Positions 35,701 through 47,700 of a DNA stretch of 64,000 nucleotides are shown here, one piece after another; the stretch's first letter is position 1; every line of letters starts with the position of its first letter. The position numbers and the translations under genes are program-made. The notes under the pieces are model-generated. The model was not told the origin of the DNA and ran no database searches. It saw only the letters and a list, made by a program, of their open reading frames with translations. Source of the DNA: Sabellastarte sp. h YS-2021 (lineage: Eukaryota; Annelida; Polychaeta; Sabellida; Sabellidae); assembly GCA_964017235.1 (NCBI GenBank), contig OZ024930.1:30942614-31006613 (forward strand), read 5' to 3'.

Positions 35701-38700
35701 TGTCTCCAGGTGACCTTTCCACGCTCCATGTCCTGCAGCAAGACCATATGAGCATGTCGAGCTGTGAGCCAATTTGTTTCCAGAGCGTCCTGCAACAGAT
35801 GGCGACCATACTCGAGCATACTATTGCGAACAGTATTGCTTTTCTCCTCCTGGATACAGCCCAGGAATCCGATGGAAAATTGGATAGGGGATAGGTCCTT
35901 GTACTCGGGCAGATTACCCCCTGCACTTGGGAAACAATGGTGGTGGGGCCAGGGGATCTCTACCTTCACAGCATTGTCCCCAGCCCTGTGTAAACCCGAC
36001 TTTAGCGATTTACCTGGTTTGTGAGCACCAGATCTGGACTGTCCCTGTAGCTTCAGAAGCTGTTTTTGAACTTTTCTCTGTGTAGCTTCATCATGCTTTA
36101 GGAAATCCATAGAAGGTTGAATATCTGACACTTCTGTGTCTGAAACGCGTGAAAAGTGAGAACCTGAAGCTTGGGAGCTGAACCTGGTGTCCTCTTCATC
36201 AGAGGAGTCGCTGACTCCGCAACGCGTCGCATGCCTGACGCGATGACGCCTACTTTTCCTGGCACTTTTACTTGACTTGGCTGGAGAACTGTGGGAGAAC
36301 CTTGAAGCTGACACAATGGGATCCTGCTGGTCAATCTTCCTCTCCAGCAACTCATTCTTGTCCTCCAAGTCCTGCATTTTTTTCAAAATTAAGTCCAATT
36401 TAGTATCCAGATTGCTTGTTTTGCTGGAACTTGAGGCACTGCCTGACGGAGGGCCAGAGTTTGAACCCAGGTCTCCTCTGTTGTCCTGCTGCACTGGGAC
36501 GTGAGATACGTTAACAGGGTCCTCTTGGTCAGCAGCAACAACTGGGGCACTGACATTAAGCGTCCTTTTACACCTGTTCCCCACAGGTCTTGGATGTTTT
36601 AAGCCACATTTTGAACAGAATACCAAGTTAGAGTTCTGAGAAGCCATTTGTATAAACTAAAATATTAAAACCGATGTAAAATGATAAAATCCTCATGTAG
36701 TTCAATCCAGTGTTTTAACCCTTCAGTGACAAAATTAAGAATGAGGGCCCCAGATGCAGAAGGCTTGGGTGGAGGCAATGGCGGGAAAATAGTTCAATAG
36801 CTGACACATTGTATTAACAGAACTCGACATGACACTAATTGAAGTAGATGTGACACTTCTGACCCTGCTAGACTGATAAGTTGTGCAGGCAACAACAACA
36901 ATAAGTGGTTTTCACGAACCTTATCTAATTCCTGAGTGAGCCAGTTCGTAAATGCGAGCTTCAGGCCATCAACATTGATCATGATGAATCCCTTAATTTT
37001 GTGCAAGTCTGTCTCTGACAAGGTCAGACTCTGTTGCTGGACCCAACAGCTGTAATCTTTCTGATGTTGATGCATGTGTCAATGTCTTTGTGTATGTATG
37101 GATTGTCTGGCTTGGGTTCTGAGAACTCCTTGTGGGGAAAGAAGGTGAAGGTCCCTCCTTGAATCATGTCAAATAATGTGAGTCTTCAGGAAGTATAATG
37201 TCAGTGTAGCCTACTTTTAGTTATTGATCAGTTCTTGGGCACCCTGTCTGGACTTCATCTATGCCATTCTCTATACATGGTACTTTCCAGAGACCCACCT
37301 CTTGATTTCCTCTTGAAGGTTACTAGTCTCACGAAAGAACATATCTTTCTCATGTCTATATGGGTGTTGACTCTTGTATAAATAGTTATATTGTTGAAAA
37401 AGGGTTACTCAGGCATACAATCTTCATTTTTTTGGATTACTAGGTTTGAAGCAGAAGACTGGCAATCCCCTTGTCCTATATTGTCGGCCTGCTCTCCCGA
37501 CTTCCCTAAGTCTTGGTTTCCATTGTGTCAGTGTGGAGTAACTTGCAGCGTTTTGTTTTCACTGCATCAGACTCCCGTTCCCTGTGTCTCAGGTAAGACC
37601 AAACTAGAGCATCAGCCCAAACTCTATTTAAGCTGTCTGCTCAGTCACAAAGTTTCCTGTTTACTGTCTTCCTTGGTGGCATTTTCACTCTACACTTACG
37701 GTGTGTATTAACAGCATTAAAACTAAAAACCTTACTCACTAGGTATAACATGCCACTTTTTTTAACTTTACAAACTTGTGATGTATCTCCATGTTTATCA
37801 GTACAAGTATGTACCATCAATAGGTCTGTATATTAAACAAAGACAAAATACCAGGAACATTTAAACTCATTTAAACTATTCCCAAAACATGGGCGAATGA
37901 CTCCAGGCAGTCATGGCAGTATAGGAGATTTGTTGGCATACTTTTACAAATGTAACAATTTGTCTTTTCAAGTTTTAAGAAACCTCAAGGAATTTTGCAA
38001 TACTATTAGTGAATATGCAAACAAACGCATCGTATCCCCTTCAGTTGATAACAGAATATTTACTTCAATAGGTGAAACACTAAATCCATGATATACATCC
38101 ATGCTCTTCACAATTATGGAAAAATTATCAAGAGTGAAAACTAATAAGAAATTAGCGATTTTTACCTGCAGCAGGAACGATGCACTGAGTGAACTCATAC
38201 AAGGAACAGTTGGGATATGCTGCAATAATATTAGACATTTTAATTATTTTTAATTAACTTTCAGTTTATTATTATTATTATTACTATTATTATCATTACC
38301 TTTGTAAAAGAGAGTATGCTTAAAGGTGTGCTCATTTGTCTGTTTGTGTGTATTTGCAATTACTCCGAATCAAATGTTTACAACACATCTGTATGAATTT
38401 TTTGTGGGTAGGGATTGACAAAAAGAAGAAGCACTTAAATTATTGGAACAATCCAGATCAGGAAAGTTATGAATTTTCAACAGTCCTAATTCCAATGACT
38501 TAGCAGATATCTAAGCTCTGGGAGTTCTAGTTATTACTATATATTGGTTTGCCTATTTGCATTCATGATGCCAATTCTCCGACCTGTTTCAGACTAAGGC
38601 TTAAATCAAATGTCTTCCATCCTAAAAGTGCTTTGCATAGCAACTCTATGGTTAGTTTCCTGTTCTCGACTTTGCCCATGACTTTCCTGATGTTTAAGTT

Positions 38701-41700
38701 TGTGACCAAAATATCAGCAGGCGTATCTGTTGGGAAACAAAATCTGGAAGGATTACCAAAGCTCTGAGAATATCAAAGATGTTTGCTATTTTTAAAAAGT
38801 TAAGGACTTCACGTTCCAATTCCTGAATTTGGATCTTCAGTCCAATATGTCAAATTGAGAAGTTCTTGATGCACTCCAGTTATATCCTAAGTCTAATCTT
38901 ATTGCAGTTACTAAAACCATTTTTCTAATTTAGATACTTGTGTTGAAAGCATATCGGTAAGGGACTTACTACACCCAAGTTCGACCAAAATGATGAAATA
39001 GCTCTGTGCATAGGGTGGCCATATGCTTCCAATCTACCTTCTTCATTTTTATTGCAGACAAAACCAAGATGATCAGGGGAATTGGGATCTGGCCCCCCCT
39101 AATATCCTTTCTCCCAATCCACCTAATCATGTTGAAAACATATTAAAATTAAATAACTCAAGATTATACTTAATTGGGACTGTCATGTTCTTTCCAGATT
39201 AGTCATGATTGGTTCCAAGACAGTTGGGTAGTTCTTAGTTTGATCCCGATGGCTGAAACACTTTTGCATTTCCCAAGCTTTCTTTGTAATATTTGAACCT
39301 TGGTCCACTCTCTTAGGGGGCTCACTGGTGTAGCAGTTAGATTGCTTGCCTTCATCCTCTGAGGTCGCTGGTTTTCGAATCTTAGCCAGGGCACTTCATG
39401 TTGAAAAGTTGGTTGTTACTTGCTAATGCCCGGTGGTTTAAAGTGCAGAATCTTGACAAACTAGTATGCACTGCTTCGTCCGCCCACAAACTACCCATAG
39501 CAATATGACCATGGCTGTTGAACGTAACATAAAACAAAAGATAAATCTAAATGATCCACTCTGACTATGAATTTTGGACAACTACCTTGACAAATCTTCA
39601 ATATGGAACCACACCTTTAATTAGCCATGGCATTGGGGTAGTTGTGCTTTAGGATGGATTAGTATAAAAAACGAGTGTCTTAATAATATGTTTTGATAAG
39701 ATTAGATGAAGACAACTTACCTGATAGTAATTGTAAATATGGCATAGTTTGACATCCACATTTAGTCACCAGGTAATTGACATTACATTTCAATTTACAA
39801 TCAGCAAGACTGTCATAGTTATTTGGTTCATGGCAACCCGGGCCCTCATAGGGAGATGGCAAAAAGATGTTCTACAATTGATATGTTGGTGGTCAGAAAA
39901 TGTCAAACTAAACAAGGGGTAAAATAGATTCTATGTTTATGAAACTTACTTATTGTAACTTTTGTAAGAGATTGTAACATTTAGTGCTTGAAAACTCACA
40001 GAAACTGACAAACACAAGTGTAAATATATAATTTTCCTAAAAAACAACACCACAGAAAATAGAGGTATTTAACTTGCAATATGACTTGCAAATATATGTA
40101 AAAGTACTCTTTAATATTTCCATATTGAATCTAAGCACCACCCCCTTCTTTATAGGCTTCAGAATCTTTCTATTTGTATTATTACCTTCAAAATTCCTAA
40201 CAATACCATGCAATTTCTGAAGTTTTGTAAATGGCTAAGGATTGCACTCTGTGGGTGCATTCTAGTTATCAAAAGCTTTACTTAAAGGACGTTGAGGAAA
40301 TGTATAACTGGATTTGCTAGAATGTAGTAAATCTTGACTGTCATGTTATTATTATTGTCACCTTCATCATGTTATTTTGTATATATGTTAGAGGCAAACT
40401 GTGTAATCAGGCATTTCGTGAAATGCCTAAAAATTCCAGGCATTTCGCGAAATCCCTGATTCTCTTAGGCATTTTATGAAATGCCTGGAATTTGTCCTTC
40501 TTTATTACACAACTTGCCTGGTGCATTTTAGGCAAATTTGGAAATGCAATAATTTTAATTGCAAAGCTTTCTTGATTATTTAGGCATATTTAGATAAATT
40601 AGAAGAAATGAAATATTTTGAATGATCTGGGCATATATTTCATATGTTTTGTATATCATTTAATTTATCAGTTAAAGATTTGTACAAGTTATATAATGTA
40701 ATATCAAGTTATATCAAAGAAGCTTAACTTGTATACGATTGAGAAAAGTAACCAGTTACATTTTCCAATTTTTAGCCAAAGAAATGTTATGATAGAAAAA
40801 ATAAGGAAAGTTATTTCATTGCAAGTTTCTATTATAAATCTTATAGGGGAAACAAGCAAGTTATTATAAGAGTAATTAGGCAGTGGAGTTTTAGCACCGA
40901 AAAAAGCAGTGTCTGAGAGTTCTGTCGGTATATTTTAGCAACAAAGGCCTCATTTCATCCAGTGTTTAACTCCAACTCCAACTCATCACTTGACTGTCAA
41001 ATCTGTGGTTATGGGTTCAAATCATAGAAAATGTGTGGGATTCACTGAGCACCTGTTCCAATGTAACCTAAGGTGTTGACAAGGACACAACTCCCTAAGT
41101 TTAATTTAACCTTTGTTGGCTGCAGAGAAAATAATTTGGATATAATTTACCATACCATACACTGTGGTGGTGTTATTTTGGAAAGAAGATGAAAGGTGGA
41201 AGTAAGGGGTGTACATACTACTTGTGAGGATTCTATAGTTGTAAAATCCACAACCAGATAGTTGTAAGGGAAATTTGTTCATTTTCGAATACTTGCCCAA
41301 CCCTAGTATACAAATTCTGTACTGCTTCTAGGCATAACTTAATAGCAGGCATAAGTTGGTCGCCACTCATTTGAATGTGTCAAACAGACAAATGTGTAGT
41401 TGCACAGGGTTTAAAAGTGGTATTTATCATAAATCTTATTATAATAAACCATTCAAGAATGATACAGGCCTTTAGATTTATAGAAATTTCAAAATATGAT
41501 GATGGCGGCCAACTTATGCCTGCTGCCAAGTTATGCCTAGAAGCAGTATCTCTTTGAATAGTATGCATATACTATATATATAGGATACCATAAATTGTAT
41601 TTAATTTTCATGCATCTTTCTAATTCTAGTACACATTCATTTTGTAAGTCCCGAATACTTATTCAGTTATTTTAATTTTGTAATACTTTGATAATTCTAT

Positions 41701-44700
41701 CACACCATAATTCTGCACATCTTATCTGTATACCAAGTTCTAGAAAACAATTAGTTTTTTGGCAATTATCAGATAATTGCCTATATCTGGTGTTTCATAA
41801 AGAGTTGTTTTTATTTTCAACCGCATCTACCAACTTCCTAGTAAACCATAAATTCTGTTCATTTCCAAACATCTACTTACTTTATATAAAAACGACCATA
41901 AATTCCATAAATAAATATTTTTAGGTTAAATACCTCTTTCCGGTAAATCATAAACTCAGATACCACCCCAGGCGGGATAGATAAAGCCTTTGTCTGAAGT
42001 ATGGGAAAGGCATTTGGCTCATGAGTCAATACTTTTACTCCAGCTCCTGCAGATGCACCATACTGACTGTATTGGTCCTGTTCAACATCTATCACTACAT
42101 CCAGTCCATTGTATATACCTGCACTGTCTATTGTGGCTGAGCCATTGGCATTAAACGTGTAGCATTGACCATAGATATCTGTGAGCATTGGTACAAAATA
42201 TTCCAAACAATTAATGGACAAGCTTTTCCAAGTGCACATTTCAAACATGTCCTCCATGCGATGAGCCCCTTCGGTGAACATATCGATGTAAGTGGAGTTT
42301 TGCATTTGCTCGATGATCAATGGATCTGATAGGTTCACAGTGGGGGCCACTCTAAATGTGGGCACGTATGATGCAGTGACATTACTCTCCAATGGATGTT
42401 GGTCCATATACTCTTTACGAATCTGGAATTGTATAAATAGGAAAATAAACCAAGTGATGTATATTCGTCAAATTTCATCACAAGTAAAACATACAAAAAA
42501 AAAACCTTTCTAGTGATGGAATTTAAAGTATACTTTACTAGGGTTATTTTATGTTCATTTTCAACCAATTTCCTTCAGTATTGAAATAAATGAGTCAATA
42601 ATTACGTATACAATGCAAAAACCAGTGAAAAAATTTCAACTTCAGATTTTTTGTCACTGATGTAATAAAATGTGATAAAAATGAAAACAAGTAGTCTAAA
42701 GATGGAGTGAAAGATGGGATCAATACATCAGTGGAAATAGTATCCTATTTTCACGTGGCAGGGACCAAGGCCAAGCTTATAAAGGAAAAACCAGTGAAGT
42801 AATCATAAATGTGATTCTTTATTCACATGAATCACTGTATATTTAGAGTTTTCCAATATTTTATTTCTAAACTCAAAAACCTTATTTTGCCATCACCCGA
42901 TGAAGTCAAGAAAATTTGGCCAAGACTTAACCTCTAAACTTAATCTTTATCCAGCAATAGCTGGGGTTGACCTTGGACAAGCCCTTTCTTTTTAAAGTAA
43001 ATTAAATCCTACCCGTTAGTTCAAGGTTGCATCAGATTATAACTCTAACTCTAAAGAAAAGTATTTCTCCAACTTAAATTTATGCCCTAAGCCTAAGAAA
43101 GACTAGCCTTAATGCATCCTACATGTCCTAACTTTCACAAAAACAGAATTTGTTCATTACCTTCCCTCGAAAACATAGGTTCAGTGACTAAACTTTCAAG
43201 GAACAGCAGTTCATACAGGTCAGTAACGATTCGGATCAAAAACACTACATTTTATTATCCACCTCGGGTCGTATTTGACATACGGAGTGGTATATATGTT
43301 ACAGTCAATCTGTGAAACCAGTCATTACGCGTAATGACTGAAAGTTTCAGTCATTTCATGTAATGACTGAAATGGCCAGTCATTACGCGTAATGACTAAA
43401 ATTTTCAGTCATTTCATGTAATGACTGAAATCTATGGTTCATTTTTACACAGATTGACTGGAAAGATTTCAGTCAATTTGTGTAATTAATTTAGGTGTTG
43501 TTTTTCATTGAAACATTTTTATTATTCAAAACCTTTGTACATTGTTCCCCTGCACTGTGAACATTTGTGTGGTAGAGAACTGTTATGGGTATTAAATATT
43601 AAACTGTTTTAATCAAATTAATAACTTTGGAATTCTCGCAAACTTTCTGAATTTATATTCAGAATTTTCAAAACCCAGAATGGTTAGATGTATTTAATTA
43701 CTTTTTAAATTTTATGTGGTTTTTAAAACTAAACTCATTATGTCATAGAATGTAAAATAACTCTTTGTGATAAATGAATAAAAATGAACTTTATGTCTTG
43801 TTTGAAGACTAATACTCATTTATCCATCATAATTTATGATACAATTTTGCCTTTTATGTTATTAATGAAAGGCTCAATTCTATTGTGGCAGGTTGTTAGG
43901 AAGCAGGAAACCATGAAGTCTTTGAAGTGAATCTTGTCCACTGTTACTTGTCCTAATTGCAATGCAGGTCTTTTCATGTTATTTTGTTCTTTGGGGCCAT
44001 GTTACTGTTGTTTGACCTCTCTACATAAACAGCCTGGGTATCAAAGGTGGAGTGACCTTTAGTGTTTTAAAGTAACAACTTAATCCATTCTTGTAATAGT
44101 TAATAAAGCCTGAGTGGGGTAATTTCTAAGCTCTAACTCACACCTGAGTACCATTGTAACTGTATTTTCATATTATTAAATAACCCTCAAGATACATGAT
44201 TTATTGCAAGTCCTAGGTGATGTGTTGCATTGACTACCAGACAATTTGCTCCCATTCATAAATCCTCCTCAGCCTTTGGCTGATAGATTTATTGAATTTT
44301 TTACAGAAAAAAAATTGAGAATATCCGCTCAACTTTCCTTACTTCCTTCAATTCGCAACACATCTCCCCTGATTCTCCTCCCCCACACTTTCCACGTCTC
44401 TCCACTGTTACAGAGGAATGAGAGGATCAAGTTGTCAAAATCATCATGAACTCTCCAAGTAAATCATGTTCCCTTGGCCCATATCCTCATCATCCTCATC
44501 ACTTCAATAATCAATGCCTCACTTGAACAAGGTAAGTGTCCTGTGTTTTTCAAGCAGGCCCATGTTACTCCAATCCTCAAAAAATCAACCCATCACTTCA
44601 ATAATTAATGCTTCACTTGAACAAAGTAAGTGTCCTAAGTTTTTCAAACAGTCCCATGTTACTCCAATCCTCAAAAAATTATCCTTAGACAACTCCTTCC

Positions 44701-47700
44701 TGACTTCCCAATCAATAATCTTGGTAATCAAAGCTAATTTAAAGCCATTTATCTCAATTCAGCCATTACACGTAATGACTGGACCTTATTTTCAGTCATT
44801 ACGCGAAATGACTGAAATTTTTAGGCATTACGTGTAATGACTGACCATTTCAGTCATTACGCGAAATGACTGAAACTTTCAGTCATTACGCGTAATGACT
44901 GGTTTCACAGATTGACTGTAACATATATACAACGGCTCCTCCGTACAATGGATAATGAGTGTGTTCAACAATATCTCGGAGAGTGTGTAACTTACAAATA
45001 TGTATAATATATCATTAGAAAGGTATTCATACAGCACTTATGCTCATGCCTGTTACATAAAAATCCATGCAGAAATGACTGAGATATTGCAAGTTAAAGA
45101 TTGAAGTTTCTATATTCACTGTTGCCACTGACTTTTGACAGCCTTTTTTACATTCTCTCATTCAATATGGTGGATAATAAAAATAAAACATCCCTCATTA
45201 GACATAATGGTGGGTAAAAAAAATATCTCACTCGTGAAGATAAACAATATAATACTAGTCAAATGCATTCGTATAATAATGTTATTTTCGTGATATATTA
45301 TTTTCTGTATATGTCATTCGGGAAGTTTTCCTATAATATTTTTATTGGCTACGCAATGATTCGGTAATTTCCGTAAGTTTCCGGTTGTCGAGAAACTATG
45401 TCAAACATGGCTGCCACCATGAGGAATTACACCTGCAAAATTCTTAAAATATATGAAATGTGCATAGATATCCAACAATGCAACCCCATAACATAAAAAT
45501 CATGGCTCCAAACAATCTTTCTAGCACTCAAAATGTTAGCTCTTATATTAACAAAAATGGGCATTTCATCAATAAATGATATCAACTTCTTTTGATGATT
45601 TTAGTGCGCACCGCGGAGACCTCTTTTTTTGTAAATAATAAAAGAAACCCTGTTTGGTACATAAGTCTAGGCGAATATAAGAAGCTTTCAATATATATTG
45701 CAAGGAAACTAAATAATATCCACAATTTGTGTAATCTGTGTTCCTATTACCAATGCTGTAGCTTGTATTTGCATGTTTATTGATAGTACGGGTATTATCG
45801 CCCATTTAGCGGGAATTATCGGCCCAGATTTATTGTGAGTTATTCCTATTTTACTGATATTTTAGTCCATTGTTGTTTTTCACTGTAGTGGCTGTCAATA
45901 TCACCTGAATATCATAGTCATTCTCCAGTTTCTGGTCATTCCAATTGTTTTTTCACTGTTGTGAAATATCTACTGAATACAATTGACTATTTTGTTAGTC
46001 ACTCCAATACTTTCCTTAAGCTTAAGTCCATCCCCTCTTCGATTCACTTTAGGGAAATTGTTTATTCTAGAGGCTCAGTGAGGAGTGTAGGGTGCCCATG
46101 AGTCGCCCACGGGACGGAATTTAGAGTGGACAGACTGTGTCACATAGTAACTAACTTAGAATTAGGGCATACTGGTGTTACTCCTCACGGTCCTGTTCTT
46201 AGTTTAGGGAACTGGAGTGCAATGAGTACCATCCGCTGGTTGTTCCTCTTACTGTTGTTTTGGAGAAAGTCAGTAAGCAGTGATCCTAATGTGTTTATTC
46301 CGTTGTCTGCTCATGGTCTTACTTCATTACCACGCCCCTACAGACTCCACAGCTATGTCCTGAATACACATCTTTTCCCTTGTGTGGCTAAGCGTCATGG
46401 CCTTGCGACCTTATTGTTGCTTTGTGGTGACATCTCCCTTAATCCTGGACCAATCTCGTTTGGGGTGGTAAATTGCCGATCTGTAAGAAACAAGGGACCC
46501 TGCATCGATGATACTGTAACAGTACATTCTGTCGACATTCTTGCTGTCACTGAAACACATATTCGCCAGGAGGAAACGGACAGCCTTCTACATTCCATCA
46601 CCCCGACAGGCTTCAAATTCTGCCACAAACCCCGTATTCATGGCCGTGGTGGTGGTGTCGGATATTTTATCAACAAAGCTATACAGTTTAGATCTGTGGA
46701 CACACCTACTTTCAGTTCCTTTGAAAATGTTAGCATTACAATTGGGTCGGCGGCTCAACAGCTTGTGTTGACTTGTGTTTATCATCCACCTGGCTCATGC
46801 TCTGAAAGTTTCCTGGACCAATTTCTCAATCTTTTAGAATATTTATCCTCTGTTTCTCCCTCTTTCCTAATTTGTGGGGATTTCAATATTCATGTGGATA
46901 CTTCTTCAAATGATAGTATCAAATTCCAGAACTGTTTAGAATCATGCAATATAACACAAAATGTTCAAACGGCTACCCATCTACATGGTCATATCCTAGA
47001 CCTTGTTCTTACTCCTACTGATGCCAGTGTCATCTCTAATGTACGAGTTGCTGAATTTATTTCTGATCATGCTCTTGTCCTTGCTCAGCTTGACTCAGTT
47101 AATCCTCCTTCACATAAGGCAAAAGTTGTCACTTTCAGGAGGTATCATAAAATTAACATGGACAGTTTCCGTAAGGATTTGGGAAATAGCGCATTCGTAA
47201 AATGCCCTGGTGATACAGTCAGTGGTTTGTGTGAACAATACTTAGATGATTTGAGCAAATTGCTCAACAAGCATGCACCATTGGTTACTCGCACTTTTAC
47301 TAAGCAAGCTACTGGTTGGCTATCTGACACCTACAGGCTGGCAAAAACCATCAGGCGACAGCTGGAACGAATCTGGCGTAAAGATAAATCTGCCTATAAT
47401 CGAGCTAGACTTCGAAGACAGATTGGTCGCTGCAATTCACTGGTCAACAAAGATAAGGCAAATTACTTCAGAAACCTGGTCAAAGAAAATACCAATGACT
47501 CCAAGAAGCTATGGCAGGTCTTGCGTTCCGCACTGCACTGAAGCAGTACTCCCTTCTCATGAATCTAAGAAAGGTCTTGCTGACCGGTTTGTCACTTTCT
47601 TCAGTGACAAAATAGATAAAATCAGAAACTCATTTTCCTCTAGTGACTCATTCACTCTGCCTCCTCCACCTGATGTACCCAATTTCAGCTGCTTTAAACA

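Larger units (their letters stand above)
31541..36901 (-). mobile_element. Ngaro-like tyrosine-recombinase retrotransposon (5361 bp)
   Basis: In minus-strand order: A1 repeat (36901-36711), gag-like ORF, RT-RNase H ORF, tyrosine recombinase ORF, B1 (32264-32098), A2 (32097-31907), a 199-bp unmatched spacer, B2 (31707-31541). Split direct repeats with B1 abutting A2 are the hallmark of PAT/Ngaro elements of the DIRS order. No methyltransferase domain was recognised after RNase H, which favours Ngaro. No target duplication, as expected for recombinase-driven integration. It lies in intron 5 of the right channel gene, same strand. Gag and recombinase frames are open; a 21-base G run splits the region ahead of the RT. 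Confidence 0.93.
43286..44935. mobile_element. foldback element with palindrome-array terminal inverted repeats (about 1.65 kb)
   Basis: The left terminus TATATATGTTACAGTCAATC, then TGTGAAACC and the palindrome array, is repeated inverted at the right (GGTTTCACA, GATTGACTGTAACATATATA). Inverted arms reach about 160 bp. Outside both arms a TACGGAG motif is also shared. The interior is mostly AT-rich and includes a LINE fragment at 44240-44720. No transposase was seen. Confidence 0.78.

Noticed and set aside
35524..36024. Plus-strand ORFs opposite the Gag-like gene
   Set aside because: No family motif, and the minus-strand Gag frame is clearly coding.
43319..44901. CRISPR array
   Set aside because: The 29-bp period and palindromic repeats mimic one, but the 'spacers' are only 7 bp and similar to each other, and the window is an animal genome with no cas genes.
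46126..46221. Extended start of the LINE ORF
   Set aside because: The upstream frame begins only with GTG; the first ATG is 46222 and starts a signal-like sequence.
47273..47530. N-terminal part of the long LINE ORF as real protein
   Set aside because: In this stretch the endonuclease frame is the homologous one; the other frame is merely open.
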